This document shows positions 55,290-64,000 of a DNA stretch of 64,000 nt, piece by piece (positions within the stretch are counted from its first letter, which is position 1; each line of letters begins with the position of its first letter). Origin of the DNA: Pseudomonadota bacterium (GTDB lineage Bacteria; Pseudomonadota; Alphaproteobacteria; Geminicoccales; Geminicoccaceae). The notes beneath the pieces are model-generated. The model worked only from the letters and a program-made list of their open reading frames with translations, did no database searches and was not told the origin of the DNA. The position numbers and the translations under genes were made by a program. The stretch spans positions 124,001 to 188,000 of the forward strand of contig JAUQQO010000009.1 of NCBI GenBank assembly GCA_030549795.1, given 5' to 3'.

Positions 55290-55762
55290 GCGGGTTCACC
55301 CACTTCGATCCCGCCGGCAACGCGGTGATGGTGGACGTAGGTGCCAAAGCGGTGACGGAACGCACCGCCACCGCCAAGGGACGCGTTCTCATTTCCCCCA
55401 AGACTGCACGGTTGATCATCGAGCGCGGCTTTGCCAAGGGCGACGTACTCACCGTCGCGCAGATCGCCGGGATCATGGGCGCCAAGCGAACAGCGGATCT
55501 CATCCCGCTCTGCCATCCTCTGGCGCTCGAGAATGTCTCTGTGTTCCTGGAACTCACCGAGGAACCGCCTGCGGTCGAAATCACTGCGACCTGCAAGATC
55601 ACAGCCAAAACAGGGGTAGAAATGGAAGCGCTCACCGCCGTGGCCGTTGCTGCGCTTACGGTCTACGACATGTGTAAGGCGGTGGATCGGACCATGCGGA
55701 TCACCGATATACGTCTAGTCCACAAAGCCGGAGGCCGATCGGGCGAGTTTGTGGGCGATTGA
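55286..55762 (+). CDS. moaC: Cyclic pyranopterin monophosphate synthase
   Basis: A 158-residue enzyme of molybdenum cofactor synthesis. [20 protein letters not shown], the [13 protein letters not shown] core and [25 protein letters not shown] carry the catalytic Lys and Asp. It follows trpC with a four-base overlap and precedes moeA by 16 bases. MoaC and MoeA act in the same pathway, and this pair after trpC is a conserved alphaproteobacterial arrangement. Confidence 0.95.
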   Translation: MSGFTHFDPAGNAVMVDVGAKAVTERTATAKGRVLISPKTARLIIERGFAKGDVLTVAQIAGIMGAKRTADLIPLCHPLALENVSVFLELTEEPPAVEITATCKITAKTGVEMEALTAVAVAALTVYDMCKAVDRTMRITDIRLVHKAGGRSGEFVGD

Positions 55763-55778
55763 AGGAGCAGCGGAGCCG

Positions 55779-57026
55779 ATGCGTGCGATGCTCTCTGTCG
55801 CCGAAGCGCGGGATCGCATCCTCGCCGCCGTTCGTCCGGTGGGCCGAGAGTGGGTGACACTCCCCGACGCCCTCGATCGGGTGCTCGATTGCGATCTGGT
55901 TGCGCGGCACGACCAACCGTCCACCGCGGTCTCGGCGATGGACGGGTTTGCGGTGCGCGCAGCTGACACCGATCCCCCGGGGCTGTGGCTTACGATCATT
56001 GGAGAAGCGCGGGCGGGCGGCCCTCCCCCGCCGGAGCTGCGGCCTGGCACGGCGGTACGCATTTATACCGGTGCTCCTTTGCCCGAGGGCGCCGATGCCG
56101 TCGCCATTCTGGAAAATGCCGAGATCCTGGGCGAGCGCGTGCGCTTTTCACGTCCGAGCCGACCCCGGGAGTTCGTCCGCCCGCGCGGCCTCGATTTCGA
56201 GAAAGGAGCGCGTTTGCTGCGCGCCGGCATGGTGATGGATCCGCGGCGCGTGGCACTCGCAGCCGCACTCGGCCACGCCTGGATCCCGGTTCGACGCCGA
56301 CCTCGGGTGGCGATCCTTGCAACCGGCGACGAACTTCTGTGGCCGGGCGAAGCGGTGGTTCCCGGACGCGTGGCGAGCTCCAATACTGTGGGTCTTGCTG
56401 CGCTCGTCCGCCGCCTGGGAGGCGAGGCGCTCGATCTCGGGATCGCTCCCGACAGCGTAGAGGGGCTCACTGCCGCACTCGACCGCCTCGATGCGATCGA
56501 TTTGCTCGTCACCTCGGGCGGTGCTTCGGTCGGAGCTTATGATCTCGTGCGCAGCGCGCTTGCGCCAGTGGGCCTTGAGCTCGATTTCTGGACGGTCGCC
56601 ATGCGTCCCGGCAAGCCTCTGATCTTCGGGCGTTTTCGGGATGTGCCGCTTCTCGGCGTGCCCGGCAATCCGGTTTCGGCGCTGGTGTGCGGAGTGAGTT
56701 TTTTGCGCGCAGCCATCCTCGCCATGCTCGGCTTGCCTACCGAACTCCCTCTTGAGGAGCTGCCGGTGGCACGCGATCTGCCGGCCAACGACCATCGCTT
56801 CGATCACCTGCGGGCGCGCTTCGTCGAACGCTCGGGCCAACGATGGCTCGAACCCGCAGAGCGACAGGACAGCTCGATGCTAGCCACGCTTGCGGCGGCC
56901 GATGCCCTCATCCTGCGGCCACCGCTGGCCCCGCCCGTGCCGGCCGGCACCTCGGTCCCCTTTGTACCCCTCTCGGCGGCACTGCGACTTCCCGAGCACG
57001 CCTGTGCGGCATGTCCGCCGCATTGA
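55779..57026 (+). CDS. moeA: Molybdopterin molybdenumtransferase MoeA
   Basis: A 415-residue enzyme that inserts molybdate into adenylated molybdopterin. [57 protein letters not shown] and [29 protein letters not shown] are the domain marks. ATG 55779 is preceded by AAGGAGCAGCGGAG; ATG 55749 would overlap moaC by 14 bases and seems less likely. The lexA promoter begins inside its stop codon. Confidence 0.94.
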   Translation: MRAMLSVAEARDRILAAVRPVGREWVTLPDALDRVLDCDLVARHDQPSTAVSAMDGFAVRAADTDPPGLWLTIIGEARAGGPPPPELRPGTAVRIYTGAPLPEGADAVAILENAEILGERVRFSRPSRPREFVRPRGLDFEKGARLLRAGMVMDPRRVALAAALGHAWIPVRRRPRVAILATGDELLWPGEAVVPGRVASSNTVGLAALVRRLGGEALDLGIAPDSVEGLTAALDRLDAIDLLVTSGGASVGAYDLVRSALAPVGLELDFWTVAMRPGKPLIFGRFRDVPLLGVPGNPVSALVCGVSFLRAAILAMLGLPTELPLEELPVARDLPANDHRFDHLRARFVERSGQRWLEPAERQDSSMLATLAAADALILRPPLAPPVPAGTSVPFVPLSAALRLPEHACAACPPH

Positions 57027-57051
57027 CCGCGACCAGGAACGTCTGTAGAAC
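57023..57051 (+). promoter_or_regulatory. lexA promoter with overlapping SOS box
   Basis: TTGACC at 57023-57028 and TAGAAC at 57046-57051 are spaced 17 bases apart, a good housekeeping promoter. Two direct GAAC repeats, at 57037-57040 and 57048-57051, are separated by exactly seven bases, which is the alphaproteobacterial LexA operator (GTTC-N7-GTTC read from the other strand). The box covers the spacer and the -10 element, so bound LexA should block RNA polymerase. Confidence 0.88.
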
Positions 57052-57097
57052 ATTTACCAAGCCTCGGTCGGTCCCTGCGCACAGCCGGAGAAAAGGC

Positions 57098-57820
57098 GTG
57101 CTCACTCAACGCCAATTCCAGCTCTTGCGTTTTATCCATCAGTTCATGCAAGAGCGTGGGGTGCCACCGTCGTTCGATGAGATGCGCCAAGCCCTCGGCC
57201 TGCGCTCGAAATCGGGCATTCATCGCTTGATCTCGGGGCTCGAAGAGCGCGGCTATATCCGCCGCCTCGCGTACCGAGCGCGTGCGCTCGAGATCTTGCG
57301 GCCGCCGATGTCACTTGCGCCTGCGCGCGCTAATTTAGCGAAAACTGGTGCGAGCACGCCTGCACGCGGCAGCTCGAATGTCGTGCACGCGGAATTCGGC
57401 GCGCCGCGCCGTTCGACGTTCCTGGCCGGGGTCGCAGGCAACGTCGATCTGCCGGTCTATGGGCGCATCGCTGCCGGCACGCCGATCGAAGCCCTCGCGG
57501 ATGCGAGCACCACCATCGACGTTCCCTCGATTCTCTTGGGCGAGGGCGAACACTATGTGCTGCAGGTCGTCGGGGATTCGATGATCGAGGCGGGAATCCA
57601 AGACGGCGACTGGGTCGTGGTCCGGCGTTGCGAGACGGCAGAAAGCGGCGACATCGTGGTGGCGCTCATCGAGGATCGCGAGGTCACGCTCAAGCGCTTG
57701 CGCAAACGCGGCGCCTCGATCGCGCTCGAGGCGGCCAATCCCGCCTACGAGACGCGCATCTTCGGCCCCCACCAAGTCAAGGTGCAGGGCCGCGTGGTTG
57801 GACTCTTGCGCCGATACTGA
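57098..57820 (+). CDS. lexA: SOS repressor LexA
   Basis: A 240-residue repressor-protease. The N-terminal winged helix is [20 protein letters not shown] and [20 protein letters not shown]. The self-cleavage site is the Ala-Gly in [13 protein letters not shown] (about 125). The catalytic Ser is near 158 in [19 protein letters not shown] and Lys near 197 in [12 protein letters not shown] 57098 has GGAG upstream; a longer frame begins inside moeA and is a shadow. It has its own promoter with an SOS box, so it regulates itself. It follows moeA, the typical alphaproteobacterial order. Confidence 0.96.
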   Translation: MLTQRQFQLLRFIHQFMQERGVPPSFDEMRQALGLRSKSGIHRLISGLEERGYIRRLAYRARALEILRPPMSLAPARANLAKTGASTPARGSSNVVHAEFGAPRRSTFLAGVAGNVDLPVYGRIAAGTPIEALADASTTIDVPSILLGEGEHYVLQVVGDSMIEAGIQDGDWVVVRRCETAESGDIVVALIEDREVTLKRLRKRGASIALEAANPAYETRIFGPHQVKVQGRVVGLLRRY

Positions 57821-57834
57821 AGCGCTTTGCTCTT

Positions 57835-58638
57835 CTAGGACCAGCTGTGCGGCAGCGGCGGTGCTACGGGCAGGATTGCCTCGGGCACATCGGTGAACAG
57901 GGCCCGCACCCCAAGGTCGAACAGCCGCTTTGCTTCCCGGGGGTCGTTGACGGTGTAAACCAAGACCGGCACGGCCTCGCGATAGAGTTCGCGCAAAAGC
58001 GATTCATCGAGATGGTGCGCGGCGAGATGCAAGGTCGAGCAGGCACAGCGTTCCATCGCCGCGCGCCAATCGGCACCGGCGCGCTCGCGCAACAGCCCGC
58101 GTGGCAGCTCGGGGACCGCGTGCCGCGCCGCGAGCAGTGTTTCTTCTTGAAAGGAAGAGATGAGCACGGGCGGTCCGTCGCTTGGCCAAACCCGCGCGAT
58201 CAGTCGAGCCGCCTCGGCCCCGGTGCGCGCCTCTTGCCCGGGGTCGGATTTGAGCTCGACATTCACGGCCAAGTCGAGCCCGGCGAGAAAACCGAGGGCC
58301 GCTTCGAGGGTAGGGATCCGTTCGCCGCGGAACGCCGGGGCGAACCAGGAACCGGCATCTAAAAGTGCAAGCGAAGCACTGTCCGTTTCGATCACGCGGC
58401 CGCGCCCGTCGGTCGTGCGGTCGAGTGTGGAGTCGTGAATGACCACGAGCACGCCGTCGCGCGTGAGCCGCGCGTCGAGTTCGACCATCCTCGCCCCTCG
58501 CTCGTGAGCCAAGCGGAAGGCAGCGAGCGTGTTCTCCGGTGCGGCCGCCGATGCCCCGCGATGTGCGATCACCCGCGGCAGTCCCGTCAACGGCAGTTTC
58601 AAACCCGATCGCCAAGGTTCCCAACCCTTTCCGTGCAT
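57835..58638 (-). CDS. glpQ: Glycerophosphodiester phosphodiesterase
   Basis: A 267-residue TIM-barrel phosphodiesterase releasing glycerol-3-phosphate from glycerophosphodiesters. The active site is VIAHRGASAAAPENTLAAF followed by MVELDARLTRDGVLVVIHD with DSTLDRTTDGRG. The conserved Glu of the C-terminal half is in VNVELKSDP. There is no signal peptide, so this is the cytoplasmic (UgpQ-like) form; the symbol is by family only. It converges with lexA (14-base gap). Confidence 0.88.
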   Translation of the reverse strand: MHGKGWEPWRSGLKLPLTGLPRVIAHRGASAAAPENTLAAFRLAHERGARMVELDARLTRDGVLVVIHDSTLDRTTDGRGRVIETDSASLALLDAGSWFAPAFRGERIPTLEAALGFLAGLDLAVNVELKSDPGQEARTGAEAARLIARVWPSDGPPVLISSFQEETLLAARHAVPELPRGLLRERAGADWRAAMERCACSTLHLAAHHLDESLLRELYREAVPVLVYTVNDPREAKRLFDLGVRALFTDVPEAILPVAPPLPHSWS

Positions 58639-58757
58639 GCCCCCTCCTTCGTGCTACCTCGAGCTTTCGCTAGAGTGCTCGTGGCGAAGCGCCGGAGCAC
58701 TTGCCGTTAAGCCGGGGTGTCGCGCTCCGCAAGCGGCTGGCAACAAGGAGCCGTTCC

Positions 58758-61004
58758 CTGACGGATCTCGAGGCGCGCAATGCGAGCAGGTCCTCGCCCG
58801 ACGCTACGGCCCCGACGGAGGTCGAGGTCGCGGGCGTGGTCGACCGCGTCCTGTTCCATCGACCCGATACCGGTTACACCGTTCTCCGCCTCAAAAGTGC
58901 CAACCGTGCGACCTCCATCCTCGTTGGTGTCCTTCCCGAACCGCGCGAAGGTGAATTCGTTCGTGCCCGCGGAACCTGGGACGAAGACCGTGCCTGGGGA
59001 CGCCGTCTTCTCGTATCGCGCTTCGAGCTTGCGCCTCCGACCACAAGCGAAGCCCTGATCGACTTTCTGAGTTCCGGCATCGTAGCCGGCTTAGGTCCTA
59101 AAACTGCCGAGCGGATCGTCGGCCATTTCGGTTTGGAGCTGGGTGAAGTGCTCGAGCGCAGCCCCGAGCGGCTCGCCGAAGTGCCGGGGTTGCGCCGCGA
59201 CATCGCCCAAAGGCTCGTTGAGGCTTGGCGAAGCCAGCGCGAGGGCCGTGAACTCTTGCTATTCTTGCACGCTCACGGAATAGGCCTCGCGCGCGCCCGG
59301 GCTGTGCTCAACGCCTGGGGCCGCGACGCTTTAGCGCGGGTCAAAAGTGACCCTTACGCGCTCGCTCGAGACGTTCCCGGCATTGGCTTTGCCACCGCCG
59401 ATCGCCTCGCAAGAAAGCTGGGCATCCAAGAGGACGCGCCGGTTCGCTTAATCGCCGCTCTCGAGGAAGCGCTGCGGCGAGCCGCGGAGGAAGGGCATAC
59501 CGCGGTTGCGCAGGCAGAGCTCCTGGCGACGGCACGGGCGCTCTTGGGCGACGGTGGACCGGCGCTCGAAGTAGCCCTCGAGATGGCGCTCGAACGGGGC
59601 CTTTTGTGCGTGACGTCGCGCGACGACACGCGATGGTTGCAACTTCCCCACCTCGCCAACGCCGAAGCGGCTATCGCGCGCGAACTCGAGCGCCTGCTCG
59701 CGGCTCCCCTGGGATGGCGTTTCGTCGACCCCGCAGCTACCGCCACCCGCGCCGCAGCCAAGCTCGGCCTCGAGCTCGCCGCCGGGCAACGCGCGGCCCT
59801 ATTGGCCGCACTCACCAACAAGGTCCTGATCGTCACCGGTGGTCCTGGAACCGGCAAGACCACGCTCGTGCGCGCGATCCTCAACGCCTTCGAAGAACCA
59901 GGCCTGCGCGTGGTGCTCGCCGCGCCCACCGGTCGTGCCGCGCGGCGGCTCGCCGAGAGTACCGGCTGCGCGGCATCGACGCTCCATCGTCTTTTGGAAG
60001 CGGAGCCCGGGCGCGGATTTCGTCGCCACCGCGGGCGTCCGCTCGCCTGTGACCTCGTGGTCGTCGACGAGATGTCGATGGTCGACACCGTCTTGATGCG
60101 CGCGCTGCTCGAGGCCCTGCCCGATGGGGCCGGGCTCGTGCTGGTCGGCGACGCCGATCAGCTGCCCTCGGTGGGGCCGGGCCAGGTCTTGGCCGATCTT
60201 ATTGCCGCCCAGGTGGTACCGATCGCCGCGTTGAACGAGATTTTCCGTCAAGCGGCGCAAAGCGGCATCGTGCGCAACGCCCACCGCATCAACCGCGGCC
60301 AGTTGCCGGAATTCGCTCGCAGCGACGATGCGGGTGCCGACTTCTTCGGCATTCGGGTACGCGATCCCGAGAAATTGGCCGAGCGGGTGGTCGAGCTCGC
60401 AGCCCGCCGGATCCCCGAGCGCTTTAAGATGGATCCCTTCGACGACGTCCAGGTGTTAAGCCCGGTCAACCGCGGACCGACGGGGGTTCGCGCTCTCAAC
60501 CAGCACCTGCAATATGCGCTCAATCCCGAGCCTTTGGCGGCGATCGAGCGGGCCGGCGCGCGTCTTGGCGTCGGCGATAAGGTGATGCAGCTCGTCAACG
60601 ACTACGAGCGGGACGTCTACAACGGCGATCTCGGGCGGATCGCAGCGATCGACCGAGCCACCGGCACGGTGGAAGTGGTCTTCGACGAGCGCCGTCTTTC
60701 TTATAGCTTCGAGGAACTCGACGCGCTCGCCCCGGCCTTCGCCGCCACCGTCCACAAGGCGCAAGGCTCGGAATATCCTGCCGTGATCCTCACCCTTGCG
60801 CGCGCCCATGGCCGCATGTTGAACCGGCGTTTGATCTATACAGCCGTCACCCGAGCGCGGCGGCTCGTGGTGATCGCCTATGAACCGGGAGCACTCGAGC
60901 GCGCGGTCCGCGAGGGCGGCGGGCCGACACGGCAAACCCTGCTCGTGCATCGACTTGCGGCGCTGCGCGCCGGTCGCACGCAACGATCGAAGGACGGCAC
61001 ATGA
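58758..61004 (+). CDS. RecD2-like 5'-3' DNA helicase
   Basis: A helicase of about 748 residues. The N-terminal OB-like part (VAGVVDRVLFHRPDTGYTVL) is followed by helix-hairpin-helix repeats (GLGPKTAERIVGHFG, VPGIGFATADRLARKLGI). The superfamily 1 motor has Walker A TGGPGTGKTTLVRAIL near 360, Walker B LVVVDEMSMVD, motif III GDADQLPSVGPGQ, and VHKAQGSEYPAVIL and IYTAVTRARRL near the end. This is the RecBCD-independent RecD2 type. The best ribosome site (AAGGAG, 58745-58750) precedes an in-frame CTG at 58758; a TTG at 58701 has only GGAG three bases away. It overlaps the next gene by four bases. Confidence 0.88.
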   Translation: MTDLEARNASRSSPDATAPTEVEVAGVVDRVLFHRPDTGYTVLRLKSANRATSILVGVLPEPREGEFVRARGTWDEDRAWGRRLLVSRFELAPPTTSEALIDFLSSGIVAGLGPKTAERIVGHFGLELGEVLERSPERLAEVPGLRRDIAQRLVEAWRSQREGRELLLFLHAHGIGLARARAVLNAWGRDALARVKSDPYALARDVPGIGFATADRLARKLGIQEDAPVRLIAALEEALRRAAEEGHTAVAQAELLATARALLGDGGPALEVALEMALERGLLCVTSRDDTRWLQLPHLANAEAAIARELERLLAAPLGWRFVDPAATATRAAAKLGLELAAGQRAALLAALTNKVLIVTGGPGTGKTTLVRAILNAFEEPGLRVVLAAPTGRAARRLAESTGCAASTLHRLLEAEPGRGFRRHRGRPLACDLVVVDEMSMVDTVLMRALLEALPDGAGLVLVGDADQLPSVGPGQVLADLIAAQVVPIAALNEIFRQAAQSGIVRNAHRINRGQLPEFARSDDAGADFFGIRVRDPEKLAERVVELAARRIPERFKMDPFDDVQVLSPVNRGPTGVRALNQHLQYALNPEPLAAIERAGARLGVGDKVMQLVNDYERDVYNGDLGRIAAIDRATGTVEVVFDERRLSYSFEELDALAPAFAATVHKAQGSEYPAVILTLARAHGRMLNRRLIYTAVTRARRLVVIAYEPGALERAVREGGGPTRQTLLVHRLAALRAGRTQRSKDGT

Positions 61005-61834
61005 CCGACGAGGACCTTTCGGCACGGCTTAAGGCCGCGCAGACGATCATTCGCGAGGCCGGCGCACTCGCCCTTCGGTACTTCGGCAAACGCGAGACGC
61101 TGAAGATCGAACACAAAGGCCTTCAAGATGTGGTCAGCATCGCTGATCGAGAGACCGAGGCTCTGATCAGAGATCGTATCCAGCAATATTTCCCATCCGA
61201 TGCGATACTCGGTGAAGAGCGCGGTGGTGATGAGGCATCCCGACTTTGGGTGGTCGATCCGATCGACGGAACCGCCAATTTCTTGCGTGGTATTCCATTC
61301 TGGTGCGTGGCCATCGCGTTTGTGGTGGAGGGCCGCACCGAACTCGCCTTGACCTTCGACCCCATCCACGATGACCTCTTCGTCGCCCGACGCGGGCACG
61401 GCGCGCAGCGCAACGGCGTTCCGATCCGCATCGTCACGCGCCCCCTCGCGCTCGCTTGTGTCGGCTTTTCGCACAACTTTAAAACACCCGCGGCGCCCTA
61501 TCTCGAGGCGATGCGACGGCTGTTGGCGGCAGGGGTGGACCATCGGCGGCTGGGCTCGGCCGCTTTGACTTTCGCCCAGGTCGCAGCCGGTGCCCTCGAT
61601 GCCGCGATCGCCTTTCGTACCAACGCCTGGGACGTGCTCGGCGGTCTGTTGCTCGTCGAAGAGGCGGGCGGACGGGCGAACCCGTTCTTAGACGGCCGTC
61701 CCCTGCGCGAACGGCGCACCGTGCTCGCCGGGACCGCCCAACTGGTCGAGATCCTCGCCGATGTCGACGCGGCGGCCACGGAGCGCGCGAATGACGCGAT
61801 GATCGCTCGCTCTACGGTTGACAAGTCGGGATGA
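61001..61834 (+). CDS. Inositol monophosphatase family phosphatase
   Basis: A 277-residue Mg-dependent phosphatase of the IMPase fold. Metal-binding motifs are ILGEERGG, DPIDGTANFLRGIPFWCVAI (near residue 85) and the C-terminal NAWDVLGGLLLVEEAGG. Substrates in this family include inositol phosphates, histidinol phosphate and 3'-phosphoadenosine compounds; the sequence alone does not decide. The ATG overlaps the helicase gene by four bases. Part of the N-terminal half is less GC-rich than its surroundings. Confidence 0.87.
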   Translation: MTDEDLSARLKAAQTIIREAGALALRYFGKRETLKIEHKGLQDVVSIADRETEALIRDRIQQYFPSDAILGEERGGDEASRLWVVDPIDGTANFLRGIPFWCVAIAFVVEGRTELALTFDPIHDDLFVARRGHGAQRNGVPIRIVTRPLALACVGFSHNFKTPAAPYLEAMRRLLAAGVDHRRLGSAALTFAQVAAGALDAAIAFRTNAWDVLGGLLLVEEAGGRANPFLDGRPLRERRTVLAGTAQLVEILADVDAAATERANDAMIARSTVDKSG

Positions 61835-61898
61835 CAACTCGCAAGAATGCACAAGACCTTCGCCCCGCGCGCAGCGTACGGCCTGTGACGGACTGGGG

Positions 61899-62948
61899 AT
61901 GCCGGTGGCTGAAGACTATCTCGCGCATCTCGAGCGGGCAGCCGAGGCGGCGCTCGCTTCCTTGCGTCGCCACAAAGTGCTGCCGACCACGGTGGCCTAT
62001 TCGGTTTGGCTCGCCCACCACGCCGGGCAGAACCCAGCGCTCAGCCGTGCGATCGCAAGCCTCGAAGCGAAGGGCGCCACCTTCGATGAAGCGCTGCATT
62101 TTGAGCTCGCCGAGCGTTACCTCGGGTTCGGTGCTGCCTCCGAACGCGCCCAGGCGCTCGCCGCGAAAGCCGAGCGCGTGCTGACCCGTCTCACCCTGCA
62201 GCTCGGCGGGTTCCGATCGGATGCCGCCGCGTTCGGCAATGCCTTACGGGAGGCGTCGGGGGCTATCGGCGAAACGATCTCGCCGGCTGAGCTTCTCGAA
62301 CTCGTGCGGGAGCTGCAGCGCACGACCCAGACGATGCGCGAGCGAACCTTCGAACTCGAGCGCCAGTTGGCGGAACGGGACGCCGAGCTTGCCTCCTTGC
62401 GCGAAGATCTCGCCCGTGTGGTCGAAGCCATCAACACCGATATCGTCACGGGCATCGCCAATCGCCGCTTGTTCGATCGTACTCTCGAGCGCCTCGTCGC
62501 CGAAGCTGCCGAGCGCGGGAGCCCGTTGTCGTTGTTGATGATCGATATCGACCATTTCAAGAGCTTTAACGATCTCCACGGTCATCCGGTAGGCGACCGC
62601 GTGCTCCGCCTGGTCGCCACCAAACTGGCTGAAAAGGCCCCTGCCCCGCGGCTTGCGGCCCGCTTCGGTGGGGAAGAATTCGCGGTTCTTCTCCCCGCGG
62701 TCGACACCGAAGAGGCGGCAGCGATCGCGGAAAGCATCCGGCATGAGATGGCTACCCACGAGATCGTGTTGAAAACCGGAGGCAAACGGCTCGGCGCCGT
62801 AACGCTGTCGATCGGGGTCGCCACCTTGCGGCCCAACGAGCCGGCCGACAAGTTCCTCGCACGGGCCGATGCGGCACTCTATCGAGCCAAGCGCAACGGG
62901 CGCAACCGAGTCGAGGTCGAAGACGGGATCGAGGCGATGCCGGTTTAG
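61899..62948 (+). CDS. GGDEF-domain diguanylate cyclase without I-site
   Basis: A 349-residue cytoplasmic protein. An N-terminal helical region (LAHLERAAEAALASLRRHKV; about 1-120) is of a type often seen in alphaproteobacterial GGDEF proteins. A coiled coil (about 140-180) leads to the GGDEF domain (about 185-345): NTDIVTGIANRRLFDRTLER, LMIDIDHFKSFNDLHGH, and the catalytic RFGGEEFAVLL near 256. The RxxD inhibition site five residues upstream is replaced by PAPR, so product inhibition should be weak. It should make c-di-GMP. ATG 61899 is chosen; a longer frame begins inside the phosphatase gene. Confidence 0.87.
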   Translation: MPVAEDYLAHLERAAEAALASLRRHKVLPTTVAYSVWLAHHAGQNPALSRAIASLEAKGATFDEALHFELAERYLGFGAASERAQALAAKAERVLTRLTLQLGGFRSDAAAFGNALREASGAIGETISPAELLELVRELQRTTQTMRERTFELERQLAERDAELASLREDLARVVEAINTDIVTGIANRRLFDRTLERLVAEAAERGSPLSLLMIDIDHFKSFNDLHGHPVGDRVLRLVATKLAEKAPAPRLAARFGGEEFAVLLPAVDTEEAAAIAESIRHEMATHEIVLKTGGKRLGAVTLSIGVATLRPNEPADKFLARADAALYRAKRNGRNRVEVEDGIEAMPV

Positions 62949-63409
62949 GGCGTAGCCGCAGCTTCAGTTGGTTGGGTCTTTTCCGCATAGGTGCGGGCGA
63001 GAGCCTGGATCTTCGCGATCATGCTCGCAAGTCCATTCGCCCGCGTTGGTGTCAAGAACGAGGCAAGACCGATCTCTTCGAACACTTTGGGCGGATTGGC
63101 GAGGATCTCCTCCGGCGTGCGATCGTCGTAGAGCTGCAAAAGCAAGGCGATCAGGCCCTTGACGATGAACGCGTCGCTGTCTGCGAACAGGCGGATCCGG
63201 CCGCTTGCGGGATCGCGTCGCGCCACGAGCCAAACCCGGCTCTGACAGCCCGGTACGAGATTGGCATCGATACGCTCGCTTTCCGGAAACGGTGGCAGAG
63301 CACGACCGCGGTCGAGGATGTACTCGATCTTGTCCCGATATTCGTCAAAGAGCGCGAAATCAGCGCGGATCTGTTCGGCCGCTTCGGCGATCGTCGATGT
63401 AGCGGGCAT
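62945..63409 (-). CDS. sufE: Cysteine desulfuration protein SufE
   Basis: A 154-residue sulfur carrier that accepts persulfide from the desulfurase SufS for Fe-S cluster assembly. The carrier Cys is in VPGCQSRVWLVARRDP. ALLLQLYDDRTPEEIL and FLTPTRANGLASMI are also conserved. ATG 63409 follows GGAGGGAGC. It converges with the GGDEF gene, overlapping its stop by four bases. The other suf genes are not in the window. Confidence 0.93.
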   Translation of the reverse strand: MPATSTIAEAAEQIRADFALFDEYRDKIEYILDRGRALPPFPESERIDANLVPGCQSRVWLVARRDPASGRIRLFADSDAFIVKGLIALLLQLYDDRTPEEILANPPKVFEEIGLASFLTPTRANGLASMIAKIQALARTYAEKTQPTEAAATP

Positions 63410-63697
63410 GCTCCCTCCGCGAACCTCCAATTTGGACCGAAGCGGCACGCGGTCAACCGATCCTGCGCGCCGTGCCGGCCCGTCGCCTTAAAAAAAGCTG
63501 TGTATACTGCCGCAATGAGCCCACAAGGGTGATACGCGCGCGCGGCGATCCATGGCCGAGCCGTGCTTCTGGTTTGGTATCGTTTTCGCGCGTGTGTTCT
63601 GCATCCAGCCCTGGCGCGTGCAGGCTCGTGATCACTGTGACGGTCCAGCCTTCGCACAAGCCCTATGGGCTTGTACGTGCGCGACCAAGCGGTCGGA
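63410..63697. other. 288-base gap between sufE and the photolyase gene
   Basis: Both flanking genes are on the minus strand. The gap holds a TATACT at 63503-63508 without a matching -35 on the plus strand, and an A-run whose minus-strand complement is a T tract but lacks a hairpin in front. It should contain the sufE promoter. No gene was recognised. Confidence 0.3.
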
Positions 63698-64000
63698 TCA
63701 CCCGTTTCGCAGCGCGGCAAAGGCGGCGAGAGCCGCTTTGCGGGCCTGCTCGTGATCCACGATCGGCAGAGGGTAGGTTTCCCCCAACCGCACCCCCGCC
63801 TCTTCGAGCACGAGCGGAGGCGCCCGCCATGGCTCATGGATCCACGCGCTGGGCAATCGCGCGAGCTCGGGGACCCAACGCCTGACGTAATCACCATCGG
63901 GATCGAATTTTTTGGCCTGTAAGATGGGGTTGAAGATACGAAAGTAGGGTGCGGCATCGATCCCGCAGCCTGCCACCCACTGCCAACCCATAGCATTGTT
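63698..64000 (-). CDS. phrB: Deoxyribodipyrimidine photolyase/cryptochrome family, C-terminal 100 residues
   Basis: The frame runs off the right edge; only the C-terminus is visible. GWQWVAGCGIDAAPYFRIFN and KKFDPDGDYVRRWVPELARL are diagnostic for the FAD-binding helical domain of class I photolyases and cryptochromes. The usual TGT in WQWVAGTGTDAAPYFR-like proteins reads GCG here. A photolyase would repair UV-induced cyclobutane dimers using light; separating it from a cryptochrome needs the missing part. Confidence 0.88.
   Translation of the reverse strand, partial: NNAMGWQWVAGCGIDAAPYFRIFNPILQAKKFDPDGDYVRRWVPELARLPSAWIHEPWRAPPLVLEEAGVRLGETYPLPIVDHEQARKAALAAFAALRNG

Overview
The window is a GC-rich piece of a bacterial chromosome that looks like a motile, Gram-negative alphaproteobacterium, probably close to the Rhodospirillales. 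Four things point there: the conserved gene orders recO-era-rnc-lepB-acpS, trpG-trpD-trpC-moaC-moeA-lexA and bamE/CBP3-DUF177-plsX-fabH-ihfA-merR; a GAAC-N7-GAAC SOS box in front of lexA; a ubiquinol-cytochrome c chaperone gene; and a K+-independent type proton pyrophosphatase. Genus and species cannot be read from the sequence.

Layout: 1-6785 is the end of a surface-polysaccharide cluster with translationally overlapping genes (a family 2 and two family 4 glycosyltransferases, a glycosyltransferase fused to a thymidylate-kinase-like domain, and a Wzx-type flippase). 6746-8877 holds a degenerate DUF4344-type protein and a bicarbonate transporter/PII-like pair (sbtA, sbtB). 8978-13380 has pyrE and a dipeptide/glutathione-type ABC importer without its binding protein. 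13955-22029 is a minus-strand housekeeping run: recO, era, rnc, lepB, acpS, comM, rsh, rpoZ. 22288-31161 has a NYN-domain gene, an alpha/beta hydrolase, motB-motA, smpB-dapA, a soluble lytic transglycosylase and a threonine/serine dehydratase. 31375-38355 has hppA with a strong terminator, bamE, the CBP3-type chaperone, the DUF177-plsX-fabH lipid genes, ihfA, merR and tRNA-Pro(GGG).

38411-43453 is accessory: malonyl-CoA decarboxylase, a Sel1-repeat protein, a TAXI solute receptor overlapping a small cytochrome c, an SDR reductase and a mannose-6-phosphate-isomerase-type cupin. 43527-48510 is a minus-strand type II secretion operon, gspC-G-H-I-J-K-L-M, lacking gspD, gspE and gspF here. 48720-52783 has an RraA-like protein, a second Sel1 protein, glyA and a YibQ-like deacetylase. 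52874-57820 is the trp/moa/lexA run. The window closes with glpQ, a RecD2-like helicase, an inositol-monophosphatase-family gene, a GGDEF protein, sufE and the 3' end of a photolyase gene.

Most of the window is ordinary chromosomal backbone. The less ordinary items are the glycosyltransferase-kinase fusion, the apparently permuted DUF4344 protein that has lost its zinc motif, sbtA-sbtB in a non-cyanobacterium, the TAXI receptor-cytochrome c overlap, two genes whose best start signal is a CTG codon, and short AT-rich patches inside otherwise GC-rich genes. I found no CRISPR array, insertion sequence, prophage or rRNA gene.
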